A DNA stretch of 64,000 nt from Vombatus ursinus (taxonomy: Eukaryota > Chordata > Mammalia > Diprotodontia > Vombatidae), in assembly GCF_900497805.2 (NCBI RefSeq), contig NW_020954630.1, forward strand, positions 3,323,573-3,387,572, given 5' to 3'. The notes under the pieces are model-generated. The model did no database searches. It saw nothing but the letters and a program-made list of their open reading frames with translations, and was not told the DNA's origin. Of this stretch, positions 31,959 through 42,313 are shown piece after piece; the first letter of the stretch is position 1, and every line of letters starts with the position of its first letter. The position numbers and the translations under genes were made by a program.

Positions 31959-33829
31959 ATTTATAACTAGTGACAGTAACATACTGGGCTCTGAACAATA
32001 AATTCAAAATGGGAACTTTCTGAAACCGGTCCCTTTGCCTTAAAGGTTACCAAATTAAGGAAGGGCTCAACTCCTGCCTATATATAGCCCATTTTTCAAA
32101 TATGTCCTTATTCTATGGTTAAAGTAGTTTTGGTACCATAGTCAAACATGTAACTTGATACCATTTTTATGCCTGTCCACCACCTGGAATACTTTCCTGC
32201 CTCTACTTTACAATGCTATCCATTATTCAAAGCCTCATTTGAATGAAGTCCTCCATTGTGTTTTCCCTTTGACTCTAGTTTCTATTGTTTATATCATTCA
32301 TTTAAGCATTTAATCATATGCTTCTTTAAATAGTTCTCTAATTGTTTAAATGTGTATCTGGAGAGATAGAACCTCTGTGCTATGTTTAGAATTAAATAGT
32401 TCCAGTGAGGTTTTGTTTATAGTATTTGCATAATAAAATCCAGGAGGGTGTAGGGTACTGGCCCTAACTTAATTTGTATGCCAATTTAATAGAATGTTGG
32501 GCATGTGGCTCTCTTCTGGGTATAAACCTTCACATAGCTCGTCTGGGTTTTTGAGCAGAGTCTTTGAAATAGTTTTTCAGAACATAGCATTATAAACAGG
32601 GATATNNNNNNNNNNACTGGCCCTGTCAGGGAGAGTTTTTATTCATTGTACTCCCATATTTAATAGTAGAGAGTTGGTCAAGAAGCTAGAAAGCTAAAGC
32701 CCAGGAGACAGTAATCGTGAATAGACCACCATAGACAACATGAGCAGCAGAAAGACACATTACATTGCCAGTGAACAGTGACTTTATAGCATCATATGTG
32801 TAAATATGTGCATCCCTGTGTGTGAGCCCTCTATTAATCTTGTCTTTCCCCACTGGTATATCAAATGTGTGCATGGAGTAGGGGATGGAGGAAATAATTT
32901 TTTCATCACTTTATTTGCCGTGCAGCTTAATTATAAGTTTTAACTTGATCTATTGAGTCCTCTATTTGGTAAAAGTAGGGACTCAGAAGCTATAGTTCTA
33001 GGTAGCTTCAGATGCTTTTAAACTAGGATAGTTTTTTGGGAGCAACTTACATGTGATAGGTGCCTCAGGTGCTGCTCAGGTCTTTTGTCTCCGGTAAAAA
33101 TACAAACTCTTGGATAGTTAAGATCATGACCTACACATTTCTTTTGGATCACTCTCATATTCTAGCACAAGTACATAGAAGTTCTGTGTCCTTAGGGATT
33201 AATATCCTAGAAGAGGTAAAGTGCAATAACTATAGGTCATTGTAATGATTATCTTTGGTGGGATGGAGGGGAGACTATGCAGTACTGATTAGATTAGAGT
33301 CAGATGTAGGAATCAACATCCAACTTTTAAAATCAAAGATTTGACAGGGGAGGTAAAATGGAAAGCAAAAGTGACAATTATTTTAAAGTTCATCTCAAAT
33401 TTGGGAAAGTATTTCTCATTTCGCAGCAAATAAAAAGGGACTTCTTAGAATATAAAATAGCATGTGCTAAGGGCCTCAAAGATGCTGTCATTGAGATATA
33501 CTAGAATATTGATGGTTCCTCCAGAATCATTTGGTGGCAACAAAATACATACCAAATAAATATAAACAAATGTATTTATCATTTTATATATATGTATATG
33601 AAATGATCATTATCATATGTGTATATTATATGCATTGGAACTACACACATATGCATGCACACACACATATGTACATAAAGCATGTTTAGACATTAAATCT
33701 TGAAATCTGCAAGACCAAGATTCAAATCTTTCCTGACCTCTGACATATACTCCTCTTAGGCCTCTCCAAATCCAAAGAAATCCCCTAAGATCATAAGTTT
33801 TAGACAGTTGTCACTCTGTATCAGTAGAG
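31959..33829. other. Mostly unassigned DNA with possible old L2 and an assembly gap
   Basis: 32150-32300 has faint L2 layout ('cacctggaatactttcctgc'). The rest is unassigned. A 10-N run lies at 32606-32615. 33575-33680 is AT/AC-rich simple sequence. Confidence 0.4.
32606..32615. other. Assembly gap (10 N)
   Basis: Ten N characters; size probably conventional. The flanking sequence is ordinary. Confidence 1.
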
Positions 33830-34325
33830 TTTCCTACTTTTGAGGAGGGACAGGGTCAAAGGAGAGAATAGAATAAATGGGGGAGGGGGTGGGGTACGAT
33901 GAAGGGAAATATAGTTAATTTTTCACAACCTATTATGGAAGTGTTTTGCATGACTACACATATATAACCTGTATCGAGTTGCTTGCCTTCTCAGTGCAGG
34001 TGGGTGGGGAGGGAGAAAGGGAGAGAATTTGGAACCCAAAGTTTAACAAATGTTAAAAATTGTTTTTACATGCAATTGGGAAATAAGATATACAGGCAAT
34101 GGGGTATAAAAATCTATCCTGTCCTCCAGGAAAATAGAAGGGGAAGGGGATTAGAGAAGGGGGTGGTGATAGAAGGGAGGGCAGATTAAGGGAAAGGGGT
34201 ATTTGGGATGCACGCTGTCTTGAGGTGGGGGAGGGGAGAGATGGGGAGAAAATTTGGAACTCAAAATCTTGTGAAAGTGAATGTTGAAAACTAAAAATAA
34301 ATAAATTAATTTTTTAAAAAAGAAA
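33830..34325 (+). mobile_element. HAL1-like element, 3' part with doubled L1 tail
   Basis: 5'-truncated copy of the same 3' region as 44745-45240. A first tail 'ttgcttgccttctcagtgca..ggaacccaaagtt' reaches 'tgcaattgggaaataagata'. Then come 'gatagaagggagggcag' and a second tail 'ggaactcaaaatcttgtgaa' ending 'ctaaaaataaataaatt' plus A's. The identical order in two copies shows that the doubled tail belongs to the family. Confidence 0.75.
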
Positions 34326-34871
34326 GAAATTTTACCTCATATCTTGAATATAGAAGATGCTAAATAAATGTCTGCAAAAGCAAAATAGTTTCCAAACTGA
34401 TGAAATCACCATTTTGGATCTTCACAAACCCACACACATTCACATATATATACACACAACACATTTAAGATACACACAGAGTCCTTTTTAATTGGAAGCT
34501 TGCAAAATTTCCATTGTTTTGTCTATTTCACTTCTCTAATGGTGCTTAGATTTCAACAGAAATCCAAACTCTGCTAAGTTATGGCCAACTTTTCATTTTT
34601 GGAGATGGCTAGAAAAGGAGGAACTAAGCAGGTCTCTTGCTCGTTTTCATCTTCTGAGAGTTGTTACTTGATCATTTTGTTGACCAAAGGATATAGAGAA
34701 GAGAATTCATAAGACAACATTTGCTGGTAGTATGGTGGAGAGAAGAGGTTGCATGTAGCAGTTTAAATAAGGTCTTATGACTACTCATGGATACTGTTTG
34801 ACCTTACCCTCTACCTGTATCCTTCTAACCACCACCAGTCCTGCTTCTTCCCCTGAAGGATTGATGGAAAA
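34326..34871. other. Unassigned DNA
   Basis: No gene or repeat recognised beyond a short AC-rich run at 34440-34470. Confidence 0.4.
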
Positions 34872-35040
34872 CTTTTTTTTAATTATTTTTTTTTGGGGGG
34901 GGGGCTAGCCAATGGGGTTAAGTGACTTGCCCAGGGTCACACAGCTAGTAAGTGTTACGTGTTTGAGGCCGGATTTGAACTCAGGTCCTCCTAAATCCAG
35001 GGCCGGTGCTCTATCCACTGTACCATGTACCTGCCCCCTC
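34872..35040 (-). repeat. Short CORE-SINE
   Basis: Reversed SINE after T and G runs. Perfect 9-bp TSDs GATGGAAAA at 34863-34871 and 35041-35049. Confidence 0.9.
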
Positions 35041-35764
35041 GATGGAAAATTAAGAATAGGCTATAATTGTAAAACCTAGCAAGGTCAGCTATTAGGTCTT
35101 TCATCTGAAATAACTCTTGGGGAGATAGCAGTTATTCAAAAGGAGGAGGAAATATCCATTCCACTCCTACACCTTGCAATGGGGAATTGTTCCTGGGTTA
35201 AGAATTCTACCTGGAGCCTGGCAAGTTGGGGGTTAAAAGTCTGTGCCCAGCAGCCACAGGCCCCACAGTTGCCAGCAATTAGACAAGTCCAGGGTCCCCT
35301 TAGGATACTCCTGCTGATTTATTAAGACTAATTGCCTGCAAGCATCTGAGTCCCTGATAGGTAGAGATGGAAATCCATTAGGAAAAGGCTTTATGTGAAG
35401 AACCTAAGGCCATGTGAGTGCATATATGTGTATTATCAACTGGACAATCCAAGTATGTGACTTCCCTGTATTACTGAAACATTAGCATGTAACAGTTTTT
35501 TTAAAAACTTCCACAAATAGGTCAGAGAAGGTCACAAACCACCACATTATAAGCAATCCAGTCTTATTGAACTCCCTGTACAGATTACTTGCAAAGATGA
35601 AAGAAAATCGTATAGGCCAATGAAGTCTGTGCTTTGTCTTGCCATCAAACATTAGTTTCAGTTTTCAAGCTGTGAAGTGGTTGCTCTAGAGATAACATGT
35701 AGGCTCCCAGCAATTTATGGAGATGAGTAATTACAGATTTAATCAGGCAGGAGATACAGCAGAG
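35041..35764. other. Unassigned, apparently single-copy DNA
   Basis: Nothing recognised on either strand. Confidence 0.4.
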
Positions 35765-36115
35765 TAGAAATAACACAGGGCTGAGAGTCAGGAGAGCTGT
35801 CTTCTGGTCCTAGCTCTGATTCTTGTTAGTTATGTGGCTTTTTTTAATGGCTAGGCAATGGGGTTAAGTGACTTGCCCAGGGTCACACAGCTAGTAAGTG
35901 TCAAGTGTCTGAGGCCAGATTTGAACTTGGTCCTCCTGACTCCAAGGCTGGAGCCCTATCCATTGTGCCACCTAGCTGCCCCCTAGTTACATGTTCTTGA
36001 ACCAAGCACGTAGCCCCAGAGGTCTTCAGTTTCCTCGTCCTAGTTCCACAGAACTAGATTGGCTTGGACTAGATGACCGCTAAATCTCCCTCTAGGTCTC
36101 AAACTCTGTTTCTTA
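35765..36115 (+). repeat. MIR-type SINE split by a short CORE-SINE
   Basis: Forward MIR-type SINE: 'gggctgagagtcaggagagc' on the left, 'tcttcagtttcctcgtccta' and 'ggcttggactagatgaccgc' on the right. Interrupted by the SINE at 35837-35983. Confidence 0.75.
35837..35983 (-). repeat. Short CORE-SINE nested in a MIR-type SINE
   Basis: Reversed SINE, box 'gttaagtgacttgcccaggg' and 'ccacctagctgcccc'. TSDs TAGTTATGTG (35827-35836) and TAGTTACATG (35984-35993), 8 of 10. Confidence 0.88.
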
Positions 36116-36145
36116 TTTTTGTTTCTGCAAGAGATGAAGATAGCA

Positions 36146-36545
36146 TTATGATATGAGTGCAATGGGGGCTGGATTTGGAGTCAGAGAATATAGGCTTAAA
36201 CGTGGGCTCTGTTACATGCCATTTTTAAGCAAGGGTGTGCTGGTGCCAGCTCCTACCCAGTCAGCTCTTGTTAAATCTTCAGTGTATTCACACTTTGAAA
36301 ATAGACAAATACTATAAACCAAGGCTTGATTTATTGCTGTTTGTTTATTGTCTATACTTAACGTGATAAAGAAAACATTAATAATTCAGGTAAATTAAAA
36401 GTGTACTGTACCTTTTCAGAGAGCTGGTTGTTAAACACATACCAGCAACCACCTGCCTTTAAGTCACTTCATTTCTCTGGGTCTTGATTTCCTCATTTAA
36501 AAAATGAAGGCATTGAACTAGACCTCTAAGGTCCCTTCCATCTCT
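36146..36545 (+). repeat. MIR-type SINE split by a hAT MITE
   Basis: Left part 36146-36229 ('ggctggatttggagtcagag', 'ctgttacatgcc'); right part 36456-36545 ('aagtcacttcatttctctgg', 'gaactagacctctaaggtcc'). Joining the two gives one collinear SINE. Confidence 0.75.
36230..36455. mobile_element. hAT-type MITE nested in a SINE
   Basis: 226 bp. The left end CAAGGGTGTGCTGGT and the reversed right end CAGGTGGTTGCTGGT share about 10 of 15 positions. Just inside are 'gccagctcc' and 'gagctggttgttaaac'. Flanking 8-mers TTTTTAAG (36222-36229) and CCTTTAAG (36456-36463) match at 6 of 8. No transposase. The interruption of a collinear SINE supports these boundaries. Confidence 0.65.
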
Positions 36546-36589
36546 GAATTCTATGGTCCCTATGATTTAAGCTAAATCTACCCTAGAAA

Positions 36590-36785
36590 AACTCTGGCAC
36601 GTAGTAGGCAATTCATAAATGTTAACTGACTAACTTAGGAACATTCACTTACATTAAGCTCTTCTATACTGGATTGTAAAATCATTTGAGGGCAGGGGCT
36701 ATATCTTACTGTTCTCATTATCTCCCCCAGACTTAACCAGGTGCTCTGCACACAGTAGATGTTTAGCAAATGTTTGCTGAATTTT
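36590..36785 (+). repeat. L2 3' end fragments
   Basis: Two adjacent L2 tail pieces: 'cgtagtaggcaattcataaa' (36590-36640) and 'gagggcaggggctatatctt' to 'gcaaatgtttgctgaatt' (36655-36785). Confidence 0.7.
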
Positions 36786-37899
36786 TCATGGCACAGCATG
36801 ATCTATCCATTAAGAAAAGTCTTGCGGGAGCCCTAACTACCTGGTGACCCCTTGCTAGCAACTGATTTATGCAGCTGAATCTATAATGAATAACTAAACT
36901 GCATTTCTTTGTAACTGTTTTCAGTCAGACTTTCTGAGGTTTTTCTATTTCAGTTCAGGTTTACACATAAAAGCAAATGCTGCAAACATATTGGAATCAG
37001 TCTTTAATGTATCTAAGCCAGGAGCCTAAAAGACCCTTCATTAAGGTAAGTAGTGATATTGGCAATAAAGAAAAACATCCCAGATACACTTAATTGGAGT
37101 ATGAGGTGAACTTATAGCTCTAAGATAATTGGATATCGGATCCCCTTTGGTTTAAAGCCTGGGGTGAGCTGGTAATATTTTTCATGAGGAAAAAGAAGGA
37201 ACAATGGAGGAATTTGATGGGGATGTTGATTGCCTCTCATCTTCGGAAACTGCTGGGAAAAGGGAATTTGTTAGATGACTCTAGGAAAGAAGTAATAATG
37301 TTGATTGATTGATTGCTGTAGTCAGGGTTACCCCTAGGGTGTGTGAGGCCTCAGGCAAATTTTTTTTGGAGGGGCTAGGGGTTATTTAATCAATTTGATT
37401 GAAAAATGCATTACAAAATTCATGGACCCATGTAGAACACACAGATTTTTTTTATGAAGATTTATAATATTTAGCTTATAACATTCACCTTTATAAGAAG
37501 TATTGTGATTTAAAACACTGAACTGTACAGAGCTGAAATATCTGTTTAAATTTGGATTATGACTATAATCCATTCAACCACTCATGTTAAGATTCCATAT
37601 AGCACATGAAACTATGGAGTGTTAAAGAATGTGCCCAAAGGTATGTTGGTAAATGTTTAACAAGTGGCTCTCTAGAAAAAAATGAATGTACACACCAACA
37701 TACTTTGAGGTTAACTGACATTATCAACATTTTCTCCATCATTTTTTAAAGTCTAGGCAATAGACTAAACACTAAATTCAAGGCTTGATTTGGAGGGTTT
37801 GCTGATTTCTGAGTTGTAAATACTCCAGTTGCTCTTGGGAGTTGCCCCCACCCATATTCCCAGCTATTTGAAACATCTTTTGTCAAATACTCCAGGAAA
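36786..37899. other. Unassigned DNA
   Basis: No gene or repeat recognised. 37380-37570 is open on the minus strand for 63 codons with no motif. Confidence 0.4.
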
Positions 37900-38625
37900 A
37901 TGGTTTATACTGTGAAGGCCCACCTCACCCATATGCTGCTCAGATCCCTCATCACCTGACCATATCATTCCCTTCCTCAAGAAGCTTTGGTGACCCTCTC
38001 TCCCTCTAGGATCAAATACAGAGTCTTCTGACATTGAAAGCCCTTCACAATTTGGTTATGGCCTGTCTTTCCAGGCTGATCACTCATGACTCCTCTTCCT
38101 GCTCTAAGTGATCCGGCCACTCGTCCTATTCCCCATACTCTCTCCTTTCTCTATGTCTTTGCAGGGGCTGTCACCTCCACCAGGAATTCTGGGACTTTTC
38201 TTGTCCTCCTCTCACCCTCTACCTCTTGACTCCTTAATACCTTACAGTTTTAGCTCAAGTACCTTCAAGAAGTATTTCCTGATGCCACTTCGTTGTCAGG
38301 CCAACTCCAAATCACCACATATTTATTTTGTATATGGCATATTTATTCTTTCCCCCCCCACTTAATAGTATCTTGTTTTTTTCAATTACATGTCAAGATA
38401 GTTTTCAATATTCACTTTTATAAGATTTTGAGTTCCAAATTTTTTTTCCCCCATCCCTCCCCAAGACGGCAAGCAATGTGATATAGGCTACACGTGTACA
38501 ATCAAGCATATTTATTTTTCTGCCTCCCACTAGTAAAATGTAAGCTTCTTGAGGACAGGGATACTTTTTTATTAGTTTCTCCAGCATCTAGCACAGTACC
38601 TGACACCTAGTAGGCTCTGTTGCCA
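37900..38625 (+). mobile_element. L2 3' region split by an L1 tail
   Basis: Collinear L2 blocks: 'aggatcaaatacagagtctt', 'gaaagcccttcacaatttgg', 'cccatactctctcctttctc', 'cttcaagaagtatttcctga', then after the insertion 'gtaagcttcttgaggacagg' and 'gcacagtacctgacacctag'. Confidence 0.85.
38352..38505 (-). mobile_element. L1 3' tail nested in L2
   Basis: Reversed L1 tail ('caattacatgtcaagatagt', 'gattttgagttccaaatttt', 'caagacggcaagcaatgtga'). TSDs GCATATTTATTCTTT (38337-38351) and GCATATTTATTTTTC (38506-38520), 13 of 15. Confidence 0.85.
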
Positions 38626-38970
38626 TACCTGCTTACTGATTAGGCACTGATATAACAAAGATAAAGATGTAACCAAAGTCCTTATGGAACTTATGAGTTA
38701 GGACATACACACAAATAATGCAAGGTAGGTTATGATGAGTGCAACGTAGAGAATACAAAAAACTCAAGAAAAACTGAGGTGGGAATGAACTTACACCTGG
38801 GAGGGGAAAGGAAGAGCTGGTACTGAGGCTGAAACCTGAGGTTAAAGAAGACTTTTGCCAGTTTTTTCAATGGAGAGGGCGCACATTCTAGGCTGGGGGG
38901 ACAGACACCCAAATGCATTGAGGTAGGAGGAGATAGCAGACAGCTTGGAGAATAGCTCCTAGTCCCATCT
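38626..38970. other. Unassigned DNA
   Basis: May be older L2 (around 38640-38900), but no specific block is convincing. Confidence 0.35.
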
Positions 38971-38974
38971 GACT

Positions 38975-38993
38975 ATACTATACTATACTATAC

Positions 38994-39024
<31 letters not shown>

Positions 39025-39060
39025 GTATATACACATATACTATATACAGTATATATAACT
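38975..39060. repeat. (CTATA)n and (CA)n compound microsatellite
   Basis: Four to five CTATA units, then about 13 CA units, then TATATAC-type sequence. Confidence 0.9.
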
Positions 39061-39178
39061 ATCTACTATTAGTTATGCAAACAAAATGCTGCAGTAGTAG
39101 CATTCCATAATTTCAAATAAAGTTCAGAATGCAATAATTTCACAAAGAAACTATGTAAAAAGTAGTAGGAGTGATGTG

Positions 39179-39400
39179 AGGCAGCATGGCATAGTAAATA
39201 GACAGCTGGCCCTGCAGCCAGGAATCCCTGAGGTGTCCAGTCTTGCCTCTGCCACACACAGGCTGTATGACCTTGGGCAAGTCAAAACCTCTCAGTGCTC
39301 TAGATAACTAAGTCAAAAAATTGGTGAGAAGATGCATGCCTGTATTGGTAGAGGTAGTTTCCTCAGCTTGGACTTTCCTATACCGATGAACTCAAAGGTT
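39179..39400 (+). repeat. Marsupial CORE-SINE with a distinct 3' region
   Basis: Head 'gcagcatggcatagtaaata', core 'tatgaccttgggcaagtcaa', then a 3' half with 'gcctgtattggtagaggtag' and 'tttcctcagcttggactttc', unlike the MAR1-like and short SINEs elsewhere in the window. Confidence 0.7.
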
Positions 39401-39571
39401 TAATCACTATCCTAAAAAGAATTACTCTGATTCTAAAAATATTCACTGACTTATGACTTATTATTACTGTTGTTTTGTGCATCTTTCAGCAAAGTAGCTT
39501 AAAAAGTCACATGCTTCGCAAACAACATACATCAAATTAACCGAATACTTAATTACTAAAATAATTATTAT

Positions 39572-39823
39572 GGCAGGGTGGCACAGTAGATAGATACCAG
39601 GTCTGGAGTTAGGAAGACTCATCTTCTGAGTTCAAATCTAGATTCAGACACTTGCTAGTTATATAACCCTGTGCAAGTCACTTAATCTTGCTTGCCTCAG
39701 TTTCTTCATCTGCAAAATGAGCTAGAGAAGGAAATGGCAAACAAATCTAGTATCTTTGCCAAGAAAACCCCAAATAGGGTCACAAAGAGTCAGACCCGCC
39801 TGAAACGACTGAACAACAACAAA
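39572..39823 (+). repeat. MAR1-like SINE, full length
   Basis: Forward copy from 'ggcagggtggcacagtagat' through the CORE region, 'gtttcttcatctgcaaaatg' and 'aaccccaaatagggtcacaa' to 'gaaacgactgaacaac'. TSDs AATAATTATTAT (39560-39571) and AATAATCATTATTAT (39824-39838). Confidence 0.9.
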
Positions 39824-40139
39824 AATAATCATTATTATAAGTTTGCCCTATCTGCCAAGATAAATACAGAGTTTTTAAAAACAAAGCATATTTAATCACA
39901 CTGTTCTTACTAAAAAAAAAAAATAATTTTTCAGTGAGAACAAAGATGATTTTTGTAACATTAATGAGTAAAATAAAATACCTTAACACTTCCTACTTCA
40001 CTTTTTTTTTCACTTATTTATTTTATGTATGTTTCAGAATATAACAATACAATAGTATAGGCATAAAATTTATAAACAAGATTTTTTTAATGATGGGGTA
40101 CACTGCCAAAATACTTTAAAGAACACTGCCCTGGGCCAC

Positions 40140-40630
40140 TGAGAGTTTAAATGATTGCCTTTGGTCACACAGCTAGCACATGCAGGCACTGGCCTGCTTG
40201 AAGCCAAGCTGCCTCTGACCAGCTCCTTACCTATTGCTGAAATCTGCCTCCTTGTGGATTATATCCACTATTTCTAGCCTCCCACCACACCCACCTCAGC
40301 CCCAATCCAAAATAACAGAGGAAAACAAACAAACAAACTAACAAACAAACAGTTTCCCAAACCAAATTTACTCTTTCTCAGGTTTCAAAGACAGTGATTT
40401 GAGATATCTAAGGGGTAAAGTGAAGAACAAAGAACCTGGAGTCAGGAAGACCTAATTTTGAGGCCTGCCTCAGACATTAACTGGCAGTGTGACCTTGGAC
40501 AAGTCGCTTAATCTTTTTCATCTTCAGTCTTCTCATCTGTAAAATGGTGTATAATTACAGCACCTACCTCCGAAGATTGTTTGGAGGATTAAATGATATT
40601 CATATGTAAATGCCAGTTGTTTTTATGCTG
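40140..40630. repeat. MIR fragments
   Basis: Reversed MIR core at about 40140-40205 ('ggtcacacagctagcacatg') and a forward MIR-type SINE at 40418-40630 ('gagtcaggaagacctaattt', 'gtgaccttggacaagtcgct', 'ttctcatctgtaaaatggtg'). An (AAAC)n run lies at 40324-40349. Confidence 0.75.
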
Positions 40631-41535
40631 TTGCTGCTGTATATGGGGTCCCATCCCATGGCATTTGGGGTTGAGAGGGAAAGAGGCACTCTGAGCTGGA
40701 GGATGATATTGAGAAGCCATTCCTGCACTTAACTGCCTTGTCCTGTGGTAGAAGGGAAGATCTGAGATGCCTTTGGCCTTGTCATTTTTTTTTTCTGCTC
40801 CATGTTGAGGACTTTGCAAATCCTGAGGAAGGTCACCTCCACAGTATCCTGGGATAGGGCCATCCCTACTCAGTCAAGGCAGCCCCAAATAGCGTAACAA
40901 GGAGGGTTCCAGGAAGGAGAGAAAAATCCTGCTGAGGCAGTTGGCCTGCAAACCTACCTCTAGAGCACAGCCCTGCCGCTGGAGCTGATGCCCTTGCCCA
41001 GACATCACACTTCAAACTGAAGGTAACACTCACGAGGTCTAAGTCTGGTCCATTCCAGCATAAGGACTGGGACAATTCAAAGGCATCTTCTCCCCACTTT
41101 CACCCCCATCTAAAGTTCTTCTGGGCAGTAGCTAAGAAGGGGTGTGTGTTTGTCGGGGAGGGGTGGGGATGGATGACGAATTCAACTACTCTAACAAGTC
41201 CCAACTGCTCATCCTGACACAAAAGGGGGGGGGTGGGAATAGGAGCTGAGCATGTGGTCCACAGATTCAGCAATCAGCTGCCTCAACTGCTAATACAGGT
41301 TGCATTTCACAAGAGGCCTTGGCCTGTTTCATGCCTCACTTCTGATCTTGGTACCATATAATCTAGGTCATTTGGCGGGCTCAATTTAGGTATATTCAGA
41401 CATTCCCACATCCCATACAATTTACCCCATATAAATAAGGTAATCTTTGCTTAGAAGTTCAAGTTATTCATAATTATTGTTTTGTTCTGCAAATTTCATT
41501 TTTATATTAATAAAATATTTTCCCTATGATGAGCT
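40631..41535. other. Unassigned, apparently single-copy DNA
   Basis: More GC-rich than the surroundings; no gene or repeat recognised. Minus-strand frames of 69-76 codons show no motif. Confidence 0.4.
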
Positions 41536-41795
41536 TTTGTTGTTCAGTCATTTCAGTCACATCTGACTCTTTGTGACCCCAGTAGGGTTTTATTGGCAAA
41601 GATACTATGGTACTTTGCTATTTTCTTTTCTAGCTCATTTTACAGATGAGGTAATGGAGATAAACTGGGTTAAGTGACTTGCCCAGAGTCACTAGTCAAT
41701 GCTAGTCAATGTCTGAGGCCAGATTTGGACTCAGGTCCTCCTGACTCTAGGGTCTGAGCTCTATTCGACTGTGTCACCTAGCTACCTGATGAACA
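41536..41795 (-). repeat. MAR1-like SINE, full length
   Basis: Reversed copy beginning 'gttgttcagtcatttcagtc' and ending 'gtcacctagctacct'. It has a short internal repeat 'ctagtcaatg' near 41693-41712. The flanks 'gatgagc' and 'gatgaac' are a probable TSD. Confidence 0.85.
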
Positions 41796-41929
41796 GGGTC
41801 CTCCAAAGCCCTGGCACCCTGAGGTGGGAGCCTGATATGCCAGAGTTTAAGAATGGTACTGAGTGTAGTAATTGTAAGCTATTGAATTTCTAGAAAGAAA
41901 TAGCTTAGAAAATACATAGGACTTAAGAG

Positions 41930-42275
41930 TCAGGAGTTAAGGATTTGAATTCTGCTTCCAAAAGTCAGCTGTGAATCATTAAGTCTCTCTGAGTATTAGT
42001 TTCCTTCTATAAAATAAGGACTGTGCTTATTAATGATAATAGCTAGCCTTTATATAGCACCTTAAGTTTTATAAAGTGCTTTATAAATATCAACTCATTT
42101 GATCTGCACAAGAACTCTGGGAAGAGAGTGCTATTATTAGCCCCATTTTACAGGTGAGGAAACTGAGGCAGACAGAGGTTATTTGTCTAGGGTCACACAA
42201 CTAGCAAATATCTGAATCCAGATTTGAACTTAGGTCTTGCTGCATTTTATCAACTGTGCCACATAGCTCCCTACT
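41930..42275. repeat. Two MIR copies back to back
   Basis: 41930-42030 is forward ('gagtcaggagttaaggattt'). 42033-42275 is a reversed, near-complete MIR ('tagcctttatatagcacctt', 'ataaagtgctttataaatat', 'ccattttacaggtgaggaaa'). Confidence 0.8.
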
Positions 42276-42313
42276 TGTACAGTACCCTTAGGATTGTTAA
42301 TAAGAAAAAAATT

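Noticed and set aside
38975-39060. CRISPR-like or satellite array
   Set aside because: Simple CTATA and CA microsatellites without spacers.
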